Source: Helicoverpa zea (taxonomy: Eukaryota; Arthropoda; Insecta; Lepidoptera; Noctuidae). From it: a stretch of 64,000 nucleotides of DNA. Shown here in pieces: positions 1 to 15,013 of the stretch (position 1 is its first letter; the number at the start of each line of letters is the position of its first letter). The notes under the pieces were generated by a model. That model worked only from the letters and a program-made list of their open reading frames with translations, did not search any database and was not told where the DNA came from. Location of the stretch: contig NC_061455.1 of assembly GCF_022581195.2 (NCBI RefSeq), forward strand, positions 492,120 through 556,119. Direction: 5' to 3'. The translations under genes and the position numbers were made by a program.

Positions 1-3000
1 TCAAAAATGCTAATGGAAAAGTTAGCACAGTCCATTGCACGGCTAGCGCAAACAAGATACGTTTAAACTACTTCAATTCATAAACAAAATAAAAGCTAAT
101 CGTTTTTTTTGCCGTCGGCGTCTCAGACTATTTCTTTGCCGATGCCGATATTTTGAAAGCTCCTTGAAAAGTGAGCTTGAAAAGTGTTTCACTTGACTGG
201 AGCTGAACAGAATCTGCTGTTTTACCTCGAGATTAGGAGAGAAATCTCCGGGGTGGCCTCGGTGTAGACGATTTAGTAAAATAACACAGTTACACTATGT
301 AGCGTTGCGGTACTTGAAACAAATTGAATGCCGAATTCCCGTTTGCAGTTTTATGCGTGGTTAAAAACGGTGAAATCACAATTTTCAATCAATACATTTT
401 TAGTGTTTGATTGGTTCTTTCTATTAAAGACAGAATTTGACACACATATTTGTTCTCCCCAAGGACTTCTAGGAAATAAGCCTCGATCATTTTGTGGGTA
501 CAAATGCAATAATCGCGTTAGTACATTCTCTGCACCCCATGGTCCATGTGTGCAGATGTTTATTGACACCGCCCCATATAAAATGAGCACAACTCTCCCC
601 AGTGTTGTAACAATATTATCTACAAATATTAGGCACGATTGTGTTCAATAAGGGTCTTTTATTCAACCCACTGTGTGGTTCTACTACCAACTTACCGCCT
701 ACCGTTTGCCGTGCAATTTTAGACCTTGTACTGCTAGACATATGGTGGAAAGGTAGATGATAGTTTTAAGATAAGTTTGTACTTAACGTGGTGACGTTTA
801 AAAACAGCGTGATCGTGTTTACAATTCACAGGACATGTGGGAACAAGGTTTTACAATTCAATCGAGATTTATGTTGATGTTCAATCGGCAATTTTACGTT
901 CCGATTTTATAAATATGCTCTATTTCTGAAGTTTGGTACCGTTAACTATAAATACTGTTTGATAGTGAATAAAACGGAAGCCTTATAATACTTCGTTATC
1001 TGGATTACCTATCAATAAGTACTTATGTTAAGTAGGATATTATATAACACAGCAACTTGAACTTTTTCAAAGAGGTTCTTCCTTAAGCTTTTTGTACAGT
1101 TACATTTATAATAACAAGTTCACTCAGGTAGACATGCGGGCTTCTTTACTGGTTATCTAAAAAATGGCATCTTTTAACAATATTTCTATACAATACTTCC
1201 CATATTTAATACCAACAACTTTTAATCTATTCTTTACGACTCACATAAACCAAATGCACACTCGAGTGAACTTTGAGAAAGGCCTCAAACGTGCGTGTAC
1301 GCAGGCCGCACAGTGTGCGAAGCGGTGCCGCGCCGGGACAAAAACGCCGCCGCTAATGACTCGAGCGAATATCGACAATTTGCTACGTGCGATTGAACAA
1401 CATCAATGCGATTTATACACCCCATGTTCAATGCAGAGCACTCACGATCCCTCAAAGAAAAACATACTCTACTTGTCAACTTCTAGGGTTTAAAATTGAG
1501 TGTGATTGTCCATGGTCGAAATAGAGACACAACCGTCGCGTATCGAGGGCGAAAGCCATAAAATATTATCATTTATCACATGGATGTGTTTATTATTGCA
1601 AAGCGGTTACTGCGGTAAACGTCGGCGTTACCATTATTAATTATCAACGGATGACATCTGCAGCAGTTATTGTTTGCATGTTCATAAATCTTCGGAAGAA
1701 AAAATGGAATATGTACGACTGAGCCAATGTATGTAATTGTTTGAGAAAGTACGTGGTTCTTACTTTATGAACTTTACCCACAAGACTGCACGTGAAGAGA
1801 AAATGATAGTCAAAAATTTAGCAACAGAATAACCACTCGTTATGTGTGTGATAATGGTACTCCTCACCTGGCATAAAATATTAAATGTTGTTTTCTTCAA
1901 TACTGACTACGTTAACTTGGATTTGATATAACGTTAACATATCAACACACAACATGTCTTGCAATAAAAAATTATTAATCATATTTATTGCAAGACTCAA
2001 TATAAAATTATTAACCTTAAAAACGGGTTTATTCGCAAAAATCTAAAATAAAATGTTGTGTACATTTGTCGATTTCAATCTGCTAAACCTTTTATATAAA
2101 AAAGATGTCTTCATCAGTATTGCCTATCCCAAAATCCGTAAGTCAACAAGTCTCAATACAAAGCAGAACAAAATCAATGCAGTCATCTATCAAAGTCAAC
2201 AAATAACTTTGACAAACGAATTTAATCTAATGTTTGTACAATCAAACTGCGTATGCGCAGCTTTCGCGAAATGGCGGCTAATGTTGCGAAACATTCGTTT
2301 AAACAGGGGACCGGTGTTTATCGTTATTATTATCTTGTAAGGGATTTAAATGTGACTTCCGCACATTCATCACGCGTGTAAAGCCGATTGAATCGCTCGC
2401 TTCGCTCCGAGCGTGCCGAATCTATTCAAACCGCACATTGCGCTTTTTTGTCCACCAACGACTCGACCGTCCCACTGTCCATGATGGTTTTATTGCGGGT
2501 GCATTTCACAACTTATTGGCCTCTTATTCTTGGGTGACGAAGTTATATGGCCGCTGTAAAACAATAAATAAGTCGATTGTTTACAGGTTTCGTGGTTTTG
2601 GTGTTTTGTTGGGACCCCATGTGAAGCATTAGTCACAGTGTGCCACGATGCGGTTGTAAACCAATGATGGTGTGTTAAATGTCATTGAAATTTTGGTTTA
2701 GATTCGAAGAGGAGAGCATGCTCATCTGTGGTAATGAGAGTTTCTATTGAAACAAATGAAAGGCGTCCGTTGTGCCCCGAGTGCAGCGCGGTGCACAGTG
2801 GGGCGTTTGTGGCGTGATCAGTGGCTAAAGAAATTTGGAAAAAGCTCATTATTGGCGTAACTTTGCGGCTGTAATCGCGTTTTATTTTTTTATCCTGGTA
2901 ATAGACAAAAGATCTTGGCCACTAATGTCACATTATCACCAAACAATACTACCATAATGTTGTGGGTTTTGAAAGAAGTTGTGGTCAATATATCACGGGT

Positions 3001-6000
3001 AGGTAAGCCACTGTAACTAATCAGTAAGTAAAATGTATGCTTCAAAAACAGCGTTTTTGTTTAGAAAGATTAAACACAAAAAGTGGCTGACTTTTATCAA
3101 TCAAATATCAAACTACTTGTGTACCTTATTTTGTATTAACATAATTATGTACTTGGTAGAACATTACATAAGGCTATACTGTTAATCTCTAACTTATGGT
3201 CATATATTAAAGTGTGATATGTAAAGTTAATTATACCTACATACTCTAACTGAAAGGATGATTAAATCCTTGTTTCAGATTTCTACATAATTTTTTGCTT
3301 AAATCGTTCGATACTCCCTTAGTTCCAAAACACTTTATTCCAAACCCGCATACATATCACCCAGTGGCACAATTCGCAAAAAGTTTGGACAAAAAACCTT
3401 TTTGTTTACTGTCATCGGTACCGCTTTTAAAACAAAATGATTTGCAAAATTTCAACTCGTTACAAGATGTTGACAAATGATGAATTCTCTGGAGGCTGAA
3501 TCTCGTGGTAATCCCTCAGGAATTAGAGCTAATGTTTACTTCATTAGTTTGCATTTTATTATATGACTTCTGGTTTAACTTTGCTTTTGCTAAAACATTT
3601 TGTAGATAAAAGTGCCAACGTTTGTACTCAAAAGTAATGCCGCGTTTTGTTGTTTTTAAGAATAATATTTGAGCCCTGAAAGTTTCTAGGAAATAGTTTT
3701 ATTTTTGATGGAAAAATGTTTTTTTACATTGAGTTAAGTAAGCAAAATATAGGTACCTAACTAATTGAAATGTACCGACAAAAGTAGATTCAAAAAGGTA
3801 CAATGCATTGTTGAATATATATCAATATACGATAATATCATAAGAACCCAACCAGTTCTAATATTATGTCTTCATCTAAGCTTCTTTCTATTAATCCTGA
3901 AATTAGTATTTACGAACCGTAACGGACATCAAAACTCACATTATGTTAGCAACAATAACAATCTATAGAAAGTCCAGATTTATTTGAGTTAAATCATTAG
4001 AGTCAACAGGAGACTGTCGGCTTGCACAAACCCGACGGATCACTTACCGACACTTTAATGCCTTTGTCATAAACACGCATCCACAGGATCCCGACAGGTC
4101 CAGCCGCCAAAAGGTACAACTCCAACAAATACTTCTAATCAAAAATAATCTTCCTCCAACGCTAATAAGATCGATTTCGGATCTTAAAATCCTAAAAAGT
4201 CGGCCTCCTTTTTCCTAAAGGGATAAATGAGATGTCGGTACCACACTGAGCAAAGCGGCCGACGCAAAAAATATCACAAAGGCACAGTTTTGGACACAAA
4301 GCGACATAGGGAAATAAATTATTTCATCTGTTCAGACCTTTCACGATAATATTGGCAAATGTTTCCATTCGGGACGGGCCACGCCCTTGCTCGAATCCAA
4401 CAGGAAAAAAATATTTGACGCCTCAGTTTTGTCACTCTAAAATAGACCCTAACACATTATGACAAATATCATATTACTTAGCAACAAGAAGTGGACAGTG
4501 GTCCGCGGTGCGTCACAAAGTAGACAAAGTCAACATCTCTCTTACAATTTTTTTCAATAACGCCAACATATATTTTGACTGTGATGTTTTTATTATTTTT
4601 GTTCGTGATGCCGTTCAGCGTGCATGGCTAACTATCGGCGGATTTTTTCTTAAAGGCGGCGTTTGCGCATGCCTAATGTATGACCGTCGCAGCGGCCGGT
4701 GCATGTGAGAGCAGTTCCTAGAACTGCCGACAAAGTCACAAGTAATTATATAATGGTTGCAATGTTGACTTTTTGGAGTATTTTGGCTTCCGTTCATGGG
4801 GTTTCCCATTAATCAATGATAAAACGGGGCATTTGAATGTGTAGACAATGCATTTGTGTAAAGTCGCCATGTGCATTAATAGTCGTTAAGATAAGGCTTC
4901 TAAAACAACAGAAGCTTTTAAGGGTAACGTTTAGATGAGATTTATGTTAGTGAGAACATCTTAATTACTGCAGCTCATCACTCGATCTTGCTCTCAGGTT
5001 TCAGCACCTATTAACCAGTCACTATCGCAAAACATTGTATTAAACAGTTACCAAAGCTTCTAGAAAAACATTGACAGTGCAAATAACCAGTTCAAGATAA
5101 ACCACTTAGAAACTTTGATCACCTTAAAATCTTAACACAATAAAAGAAAAACACAATACAAAACCTATTTAACTCCACAGCACCAGTAACCATCTATTGA
5201 CAAACAGTTACCTCTTCAGCAGCACCTTGCATCCATCAATCAGCTATCAAAGCCTGTCACAAACAAAGCATCTTCCACGAACGTTTCAAAGGCTCCGGAA
5301 ACAGCAGAGCACCCGGAGCTGCACTTTTGCACAATTGGGTAACTTCGTCTCGTTACGACTCCAAGCGGGGGGCGACGTAAATCACAGCGACATTTAGACA
5401 CGTTCCAGCCTTTTTCTGATTTTGTTTTCGCATCTGCATACTGAAATTGGAAATTATAATGTGTGTATAAATAGGTAGTTGCTGCAGGCGTGGTTAGGAA
5501 CGCGATGAGTTATGCTGGGCTAGCTAGTTGCGTGGCGTGCTTGATGTATGTGGCGATGAATACGAATGGTAATTAGTAATGAGGGAATAGGATTTCTGTT
5601 TTGTTAACTAAGTTTTTCTCATTTAAACTATGTTTTATCATTTTTTTCAATTCTATGAAGTGAGTTATATTTTGGGAAATAAAGTAAGTTGTCATAAACG
5701 TTTCTCTTAAAACGACATATTGAGTTTTGCTATTCACTAGTTGTAACAATGAAGCAATTATTCCTATGATTCCTTACTAATTGATAACTTACTGTGCACT
5801 TTGAATACATACAAGTAAACGTTGAAAATGCGTTAAATGGAATTCGTTGCACCGTGAACTATTGTCCACAGGAGCTTGATTTTTTTAATTCACAAAAAGT
5901 TTCTTAGACAAAGGAGTCTTAAAGCTCCGATTTCTCCTATTACAATACCCACCCACTGGTTTCATCAGCTACCATACATTTGACAAAAGCTACTGATCAT

Positions 6001-9000
6001 GGCACACAGTGCACTAACGCGCTCCACGCCAATTACGCCTTCAATGTGTCAAAGAGAAGTCATAAACGTCGCACAATGGGGCGGAACGCGCGCGCTCTGG
6101 ACAAAAATCTACAAAAACTGAAATGCTGATTAGTCGCATGAAATTAATGAAGTAAGACACCCAAGTAGCGGTGGCATGACTAATTGAGAATGTGCTGCTG
6201 ATTCTACAATGAATTATGTCAACTTTACAGGGATCGTGTTTAGTTTGTAAAGTAGTAAAAACTTTAAAGAAAATGTTGCGATGTGTCATTTTTTTGTACT
6301 CAGTGTGAAGCGTATTAAGCTAATATGCATAAACAACTTGGAGCTTAAACTAGGTGGATGCAAAAACGTGTGGCACGCACAGCCACACAAGTTAAGATCA
6401 TAGTGCTACTAACGTAAGAAGCTATTTTATGTTTGCAAAATAAATGATCAACTGTCGATGAAAGAAGCAAATTATAAACTTCTATCTAATTACTGAATGA
6501 GTTTGAAACTCACTTGTTACTATTTTCATAGCACAATCTTAAGATTTTATTTATCTTGATCCTGATACTATAATATGCCCTGATTAACTCACGCAAATAA
6601 AACTTTTGCACTAACCTAACCTAACCTAACTCTGTACCCATAACCTTTCAATAAATAATACTACTTTAAATTTAACTTAGCACGCTGAGATCATTTCGGG
6701 AAAACAAAAGCCCAGTGTTACAAAAGAATTTGTCTAACTGGACAAAAACTCTTGAGTAGTAAATCAATGAGATTCGCGCCGGCCATAGAGTGACGTTAGT
6801 CGCTCCTGTATAATTATGTTGCATGGCGAATCAATGGCTTTCAGTAGAGCTGGAAGGATCCCAGGCGGTCCTGCTGCATGAACCCTTAGATAAGTATCTT
6901 AGGCATATTGTCAGTTATAGATACCTATGTATTTATTTCTATATGCGTAGTGTATTTGTCTTAAGAACAATTACCTACTGTTGAACATTTTTAAAATTTA
7001 TCAAATAAAGATGTTTTTTTTGCGCCCGCTGGTCCTAAAATCACTGGACTGTCTGAAATACTTGACTTTAATTATATGTATTAATGATATTTATTACGAT
7101 TCAAAACTTGTTTCATGTCCTAACAAGATCGATTTTATAAATCACAATGCAGGAATCTGTAAACCCAATTTAAACAACACCTCTTCTAATTAATTTATCC
7201 AACACCGAATAAAAACCTCTAAAACATTGTAAAACACAATTAAAACCGCACATAAATTAATCCGATCTCAACCCAACGCAAACTTCATAATTACACCAAC
7301 TCTATCCTTGTCTTTGAACAAAAAAAGGCATAAACACACTACCTAAAACATCAGGTTCCATTACACGATTAGCAAGGAGGCGAGATATTCGCAATCTTGC
7401 CTCCCCGTAAATCTCCCGAGTAATGAACGTCGCCGCGTGTGATCGCTAACTTATTTTGTCGCGCGATTTGTTGCTGCCAGGCACGACATCCCGAGAGTGT
7501 GGAATTACCTTTATTCCGTTTTACTGTTAGCGTATAACAAAAAGCAAAATTAGACCTTGTGCGTGGAGTAATAAGGGAGGTTTTGCAATGGAGAGGTGAA
7601 GGTCCCAAATGAGTAATAGCCTCCAGATATTCTATTGGGTGTGAATTGATTACGTTGAATGTTTTATTAAAATGCATGTGATGTGTATATTTTCCTTGTT
7701 TCCAATTAATATTGAGTTTAATTGGAAAATTATGCGGTGTATGTAAAAATGTTGCTACTGTATGTTTATAAACTGTAAAAGTAAATATTTTATACAGAGC
7801 GTAGACAATTTCAAATATTTTTATGATCAGCCAAGCTAGAAAGAAGTTAAAATCAGTTTTGTTAACATCTAATTTATGCAAATATTCAAAATAAATTAAA
7901 CCACATTACAATTTAAATAACATACAAATAAAAAGGACATAAAAACACAAAAACTTGGTGTAACATCGCAATGAATCACGTAACTTCGTAATAAGTTTGT
8001 GTCAAGAACAATACGTGCGTCCAACTGGCCCGAACCAGTCGACCACATATTTGGTTTTAGACAACACCTAACCGTATTAACTTAGTATTGACATTCAAAT
8101 CAGTAGCTCAGCTCATTTATTTTGAATTCCTGACGTGTTAGGGACAAAAGTCCAACAATATGGGTTGGAGCAACAGTAACTGTGCTCAACAGTGGCGCCG
8201 TGGAAGCGCGCGCCATCTGTCAAAATTACCCGCCATATTTATTAGGCAGAGACAATGAGTGACGCGACTCGAGACACTGAATATGGAATTGGTTTTTCTT
8301 TTTTTTTCTTGAGAAAGTTTTGTTCGTGCACTAGTAGCGTTGAGCTAGTTATTATGCAATATTTAAATAATGCGTATGAGTAAGCCTCTATTGAGTAAAG
8401 AGTTTAAAACTCATAGTTAACACAAAACACAGTATTTATAAAGTAATGCGGAGGAGTTTGACCTACATTGTGAAAGTTGTTCACAGTGCCCTTTAGGAAA
8501 CTTATTAATGAGAAAATTAAATTGCAAAGTACATACCAGGTGATACAATAGCGTGTACTACAAGTGCAAACAACAATAACAGTCTTATCAATTCATTAAT
8601 ACATGTTAAACGTGAAAAAAGACACAATTTCATTTGTTATCTTCACTTGCCTTATAAATAACAAGACATAATACAGAGCAGAGACAATATATTTTCTTGA
8701 ACAACAAGACTAGCGTGGAAATCAACCTACATAGGTCGAACATGTAATTGTACTAAAACAATGGCGGACACAGCAACAAATAACATGAAATATTTTACTA
8801 AATACATCAACTTTAAGAAATTGTTTAATTTTTCACAATGTAACTCTTTGTAAAACCTGAATAGTTGTCACATAACGTAAGACTATAAGTCTATTTGTCG
8901 GAAAATTTTCTCACAGTCCAGTTTTCTACACAACACTAATCTTAGTTAGGAAACAAAGAAAGATATTAATAGTTAGTTCAAAAAAATTACCATGATACCA

Positions 9001-10183
9001 TCAACAAGTCGGTAACGTAGCCTAGAATCCTCGAAACGAGACAGACCGACAGACAGACAGACCTGTTTTTGCTATCAAGACCTCTTGGCCCTGAAATAAT
9101 CTTATGAATTTCGTCGTAAATGTTATGAACACAAATGTTTTGAATGCCTATTTAAGTTTTGTCTATGTTTGTTTTGATATATCTGAATTTGGTGCTTGTT
9201 TGTAACTCTTTCACGCAAAATCTACTGATGACATTTTAATTAAACTTGGCAGTGATGAAGCATACATCAGAATGACAAAACTTCACATACTTTTTATACT
9301 GCTGCAGAAAATGGTTCCCTCGGGGCACAGCCAAAATCTAACCAACCATACCTACTTCTTGAAGTTTGAAAACAAACCATGACATAAAAGCTTATGACAG
9401 ACAAGCAACAGCCCCAAGCCGTCATATGCGCAGCTACCATGCATATCTCCCATCGACAACCATGCGCAACCCATGGACAACCCGCGGCAACCATGGTCCA
9501 TCACTAGCGACATCTATCCGTCATGCCGATAACCATCAGCCATCGATTCATCATAGAATAACCGTTTTTTTTGGAACCAAGTTAAGATTTGCTGGTGAAA
9601 AGTTCTTGTTGGTGGAATTTGAACCTTATTGCTTTGGGATAGAGTAGTGAGTGGAGTAGGAGGAGTGTTTTGTGTGGTGGTTTCTTTTTGAAGAAATAAA
9701 TGTTATTGTAACAATTCGTAAAATATAATTTGTTTTGTTTACTTATTATTAAGTGAGCCAATAGCGATATTACCCGAGAAAAATTTGGTAACTAGACGTT
9801 TGTTTGATACTCCTATAAACTTTTACCATACCTATTGCAAATTATTACCATTAATTAGGTACCCCAACTATCTACAGGATAATAAATAAAGCTACAAATA
9901 AATAAAAACTTGAACTTTCAATTGATCTAGTCTTTCAGCATCTTTTACCATAGTTACCGAAAAAAACAACAACATGACCATCAATGCTCTTTAATTCTTT
10001 TCCAATTACATTAAATAATACTTAAATCAAAATAGTTGAAAAAAAAAAGAAAACAGAAAGAGCCAGTCAACCAGAATGTACCCGTTCAGAGTGCGCCCCC
10101 AACCCCCGAGCGGCCGCAACGTTTCAGTTTCAGTAAGTAGGTCACCCCTGAAACGGAGCGCAATATACAGCCTCCCCTCACGT
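1..10183. other. Intergenic, no gene recognised
   Basis: AT-rich DNA with scattered stops in all frames. The longest open stretch (7369-7881, minus) begins at TTG and has no recognisable domain. CpG-richer islands near 1.28-1.40, 2.24-2.46, 4.60-4.72 and 8.18-8.26 kb may be regulatory, but nothing in the sequence proves this. A short (CTAAC)n run is listed separately. Confidence 0.6.
6611..6630. repeat. (CTAAC)4 telomere-like run
   Basis: Four exact CTAAC units, the complement of the TTAGG telomere repeat of most insects. At only 20 bp it is more likely a chance or repair-derived interstitial tract than a former telomere. Confidence 0.6.
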
Positions 10184-10256
10184 GACCGTGTGGCCTAATG
10201 GATAAGGCGTCGGACTTCGGATCCGAAGATTGCAGGTTCGAGTCCTGTCACGGTCG
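10184..10256 (+). tRNA. tRNA-Arg (anticodon UCG)
   Basis: A 73-nt intronless tRNA that folds into a complete cloverleaf. The 7-bp acceptor stem GACCGTG/CACGGTC is perfect. The D stem is GCCT/AGGC, the anticodon stem TCGGA/TCCGA with loop CTTCGGA, and the T stem GCAGG/CCTGT with loop TTCGAGT. The anticodon TCG at tRNA positions 34-36 reads CGA arginine codons. The internal Pol III promoter is intact (A box TGGCCTAATGG, B box GGTTCGAGTCC), and T runs follow 11 nt after the discriminator G. Perfect pairing and the terminator favour a working gene over a SINE head. Confidence 0.96.
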
Positions 10257-10266
10257 GAAAATACTC

Positions 10267-10283
10267 TTTTTGCTTTTTTTTTT
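10267..10283 (+). terminator. Pol III terminator of tRNA-Arg
   Basis: A TTTTT run begins 11 nt after the tRNA, followed by a second run of ten T. T runs of four or more end Pol III transcription. Confidence 0.8.
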
Positions 10284-12024
10284 AGAAAAAATATGTGGGC
10301 GGTTGGGTACTGTGAAACGGTAGTGAAAATGTAATCATGTCTTCCAATTTTGTTAATATCTAGGTGAAGTGACATTTTTTGGCGGTTAGAACAACTCAAA
10401 AAAAAAGGTAAAGTGTAGGTATAGGTGAGTTTGCATGTGAAATGAAGTTATGGTAGATTAGTTCTCTATTCTTATATTTACCACGAACTTCTCGTATTTA
10501 ATTAAAAACCAAAGTAGAAGCTAAATTCAGCATTTTAAGAACGTTGAGTTAAACTGAAGTATTGTTTGGAAAACAGATTTTCAATTAGAATAATAAAATA
10601 TTTCACTTTATATAACTAAATACATTTATCCTACACACAATCATACACCACAAAATACTTACTACATAGTTTAAAAAAATGTAAAACAATAATATTGATA
10701 AACAGCAAGATTAGCCCGACTCGGGAAGCGAATCGACGACCGATCCATCAAGCCGCCACGAAAATATTTATATTCTGAAATAACGGACGCGGCTTCCGTC
10801 CGTTTATCACGACACATCTACTAAATACTATGCTAATGGCGAGCTATTGTAAAAAATAAGAATTTGGGTCAAATTCCTGGACTCAGAAATGTGTAAGAGA
10901 TTGATGTAAGTGGTAGTTTATTTTGAAGTAATAACCTCTACCTACTGTAATACAAGGTGACCAGGCTCCTCCTGCTAGCTAAGTTATTAAGCAGGGAAAA
11001 TATAGGTGGTACAAACACGTTAGTAACCTCTTCAAAAGTATACATGGGAATTTTCTTTAACCACTTTTCCAGGTGAAATGCTTATTTAACTTTTTTTAAA
11101 TAGGGAAAATCAAAATTATAAGTTTAATTAAATCAACAATGTTGCTTAAAGCTTTTTTGGTAGCAGTACTACGGATGAGTGTGTAAGAATTTTCAGAGCA
11201 ACTCACAATAAGTTTTCCAATAATTTTCCTTACTATGTGTCCCAAAATACTACCTAGTTTTGTTTAACTAACTTCAACCGAGAAGTACGTACTATATTTT
11301 CGTCACAAGATGCTTGACATAGACAAGATGCTTGACAGGTGTCCAACAACATTGCCTTGCAAAAAATCTATCAAAAGCGCTTCTCACAACTTTAACCCAA
11401 TTCCAGAAATTGGCAACATTGCAGCAACACGGCAACAGTTGCAACTTAATTAGAAGATCAAGCTTCCCATATGGTTAAAGATCATAAGATCGATCAGCCC
11501 TGCTTACCCTCGTCAGGTTTTTAATATCATCACACGCGACCTGCGCAGACGCAGCCGTGCGGAAATCTGATGGACTGACGGTACGATTTGACAGGTTTTT
11601 TTGTAAATGCCTATCTACTTATTTATAAATATTTTTTTCTTGTAGTTATTTTGATTGAAGATAGCCGATGGTTTGTGTGCTACCATTACTCAAATACCTA
11701 CCTGTTTTTTGTTAGGGACGCGAATACTCTCATTTTTTGCAATCGTCGTATGTAAAAATGTGATCGGTTGCACATTTACTCATTGAGTGTGAATATTTTC
11801 CCTAATAAATAAAATTAAATAAAACTTTGCCAGTCAGTAGAGCTGACATAATTTTGCCGTGTTTCTCTTACTTTTCAGTCAATAGTACACAAACTTCCAC
11901 ATGAAATAATAGAAAGAAAAAAGGCATCACCACCACCAATGATCATTGCATCTTCGTACAAAACAGCCCTATTTTTAAGTCCTCCAAGTCTATAAAACTA
12001 TAGTTAAATTCTTAAGTAATACGC

Positions 12025-13080
12025 GATCAAAGGCGCCGTCAAAGGGCGGTTAATGTAAACTGGTAAACACTGGTATACGCCGACCACTTCCTGCAACGAT
12101 TTAATTACACCTGTTAAACGTAAACAACGGTTTCCGCCCAGATAATACACAGTTTTATGATTTTTATATCAAAACTTGAAAACAGGAGTTGTTTTTGAAC
12201 GATTGCAGTGGAGAAAATACTAGAGCGGATTTCAGAACGGATGGAGTTATATGAGTTTTTTTCTGCTATTAGTGATAAGATCGTGAAATTAAAGATTTAT
12301 TACAAAATAATATGCAGCTTGTCAAAAAACATTAATTTAAGATTTAAGCTCTTATAACCTACTAAACAGTCAGTTAGAAAGGTTTTCAACCTAGCTTGAT
12401 CAACCGGTCATCTCTTTAGCCATTGCACAGAAATAACTCATTTTTTTCTCATGGATTGCAACTGGCACAAACCTTACCACCTTCAAATAAACAAACAAAA
12501 AAAAATATTCCAAATTCAAATACAGACTAATTACAAAACCGCTTGAAGTTTACGGCGTCCAATAGGATGTAGCGTGATCGCGTCATGTTCTGCGCATAGA
12601 CCACAAACCGCAAATCATATGGCGAGAATACTGAAGCTGTATGTTACGTGACCGTAAGAAGTGACGTCACAAGGATGTTAAAATAATCTTAATTATCTTT
12701 ACTGTCGCCCTTGTAGACTCAATATTTGAGTAAAGAGTTCAGAAGATGGCGTGCGTTTGGAGACACTACACTGATCTTTTGTCATAAAATCATAAATAAT
12801 ATAAAATCTTCGAAGTCGAGTCTATCCTTCACCTAACATAACCTAAGTCTGTTACATTCGACCATCATTTGATTGGATATCTGCGCCCGCGCATCCGGCC
12901 TCAAACGTCCCTTTGATCGCTGGAAACATTCATCATTACACGCTGAAATCCACCTCTGTATTGACAGATTTACGACGCAAAAGCGTGTGCATTTAAAAAA
13001 ATATTCATTATTATGATTTTTTTGGTTTCCATAAACAATTTTTGTTTATGATTGATGCGATATCAAAGTCTCTTTGATGG
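12025..13080. promoter_or_regulatory. Candidate TCF/Pangolin site cluster A
   Basis: GATCAAAGG at 12025-12033 is a perfect match to the TCF/LEF high-affinity core (CCTTTGATC), and GTCAAAGGG lies 5 bp further on. CCTTTGATC recurs at 12910-12918, ATCAAAG at 13062-13068 and CTTTGATGG at 13072-13080. The sites are seen directly. Their use as a Wnt-responsive enhancer, possibly for the sloppy-paired gene 19 kb away, is inference. Confidence 0.25.
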
Positions 13081-14959
13081 TTCGGTATCGGTCTACGTGG
13101 TCTCTACTTCGTGTTTCATGTAAATAGTGGATTTAGTGATGATATAATATTGGTGATTCGTACTCGTTTGCTGAGACTGTTGATTAAATATACTTCTAGG
13201 ATGAGTAAGATATTTTTAACTCCAAAAGCTGCAATAAGACATAAAGGTACTATAAGTATTGCAGTGACGATGCTTTTCAAGATAAATAAGATAGGTACTG
13301 ATAATTATTTTCCTTAGACAGGTACAGACACAAATAGAATAACTGCTTCACATATTCGTAGCAATTGTGTAAAAAATACTTCATCAGTGGCCGACTTATT
13401 GTGAAAATATGAAACTTGCTAACCATTGCGAATAAAACAGCAACGAATCCAAACGCCGAAGCTTATGATAATGAGTCCTACAAGGTTTCCTCCACCGGAG
13501 CTGCGTGCTCATATTGAATTAATTCTATCAAACCTTACAAAGTGTAATACGATTAGTGCGTGCGCTATAATAACTGGTCACACGTGAGTCATTGCCAAAT
13601 GTATGGATTCAGTCGTCTGTTTGTTCGTCCTGTCTGCCGTTTCCTGGATGGAGAACAAGCTGGTGTTGGCAGTCTAGTTCTTGCTAGATATTGTTTGTAA
13701 CTATTTCATCTCCGTTTTAACTGCTTCGTCATCTTTGTTCTTTACAATTTAGCCATAAATAGGATTTATATTTGCAAAACACGATTTTCATACACAATCG
13801 TGCAGGGATTGGATAAGACTGGCTAGAGATTGAGCTTATGATGATAAGTCAATCTTATTAAAAGTTGCAAAAGCATGGATGGATCCAAGATAGGTAGGTA
13901 CAGAGAGAACAAGAAAACGCACGCACAAAATCAGATCAAAAACACCCAAATCAGCTGTACACCTCAACAAAGTTCTAAGAACTCAAACAGCAACAAACGA
14001 GGTCTTAAATCAAAGCTAAAAAGTATTGTGCAGTCGATAGGCAATGATGAATGTGAGGCAACAGTTCACAGTTCATCGCAGCGATGGGCTCGGCTGATGT
14101 GCTGCCCGCAAATATGAAAATATACAAACAGTTCGTAAATAACGCGAGGGCACTTCAAAGTAAAGTGCGCCGTGCCGACCATGTGCAATTTGGAGACGAT
14201 AGCGGAAACTCTATGCACTCTCACGAACTCTACGCAATGGAAATATATTTTTCTATTATAAAGGTGGTATTTGGCAACTGCCGATAGCACTGGTTTTAAC
14301 GCTTTAAATGAAGTGGCCTAGAACGTCGCGGAAGCAGCCCATGAAATCGGCTGTTACCTTGTTTCCAAACATCACTTTAAAAAACGCCTGCGGATGGTTA
14401 AAAATGGTCAGCAACTATAGGTCCTTGTTCTTTTAACGGAATAAGTATGATTGTCGCTGCCCCTTTTAACTCGGACCATCATAAACATGGAAGCAGAACG
14501 GTGTTGTTTACACACAATATCGCTCATTGGGCCAAACCGAACGAATGCTGTAATAAACACCATACTCGCATCACCAACCTCCAACTTACAATCATTGGTC
14601 TCCAACATTTGGATGGTGCTGACCAAATTAGTAGTATCAACAGATATGGACATAACAATGTTTATATCAAGTTTGCATGGGCGATTATAGGAAAAGTTAA
14701 GTTTTTGCTTACTGCTATGTATATTTGAGATTCTGATGTCTCTTTGTTGCTTTCCAAAACCAAATTGAGGGTTCAAACAATATAAGGAACATATCATTTC
14801 TTAGTATCTTCATTAGCCTTCTCCCTTTAATCTGGAAACCTAGATCTTCCAAATATGACTCATTCTTCAAATCTCAAGATCATCCTCCCGATTTCTCCCC
14901 AGGAGAGCTTTGGACCAATGTTTCAGCCAACATTGGTGATTGGCCGACACGAGTGGGTT

Positions 14960-15013
14960 TGTTTAATAGCAAACACAGGCCCGCCGGGCGCGTAAACATC
15001 GGCCACATCAAAG
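14960..15013. promoter_or_regulatory. Candidate FOX/TCF regulatory island
   Basis: Within 54 bp of a CpG-rich island there are three forkhead-type cores, TGTTTAA (14960), GCAAACA (14969) and GTAAACA (14992), followed by a TCF-like ATCAAAG (15007). The motifs are observed. Any autoregulatory role for the nearby FoxG gene is speculative. Confidence 0.22.

Noticed and set aside
6611..6630. Possible telomere or chromosome-fusion relic
   Set aside because: Only four CTAAC units, with no subtelomeric elements nearby.
7369..7881. 170-residue minus-strand frame, the longest unexplained one in the left half
   Set aside because: It starts at TTG, has no recognisable domain and AT-driven composition; likely chance.
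10178..10399. 73-residue minus-strand frame with RTRTCNLRIRSPTPYPLGH
   Set aside because: It is the antisense translation of the tRNA-Arg gene, a frequent false protein call.
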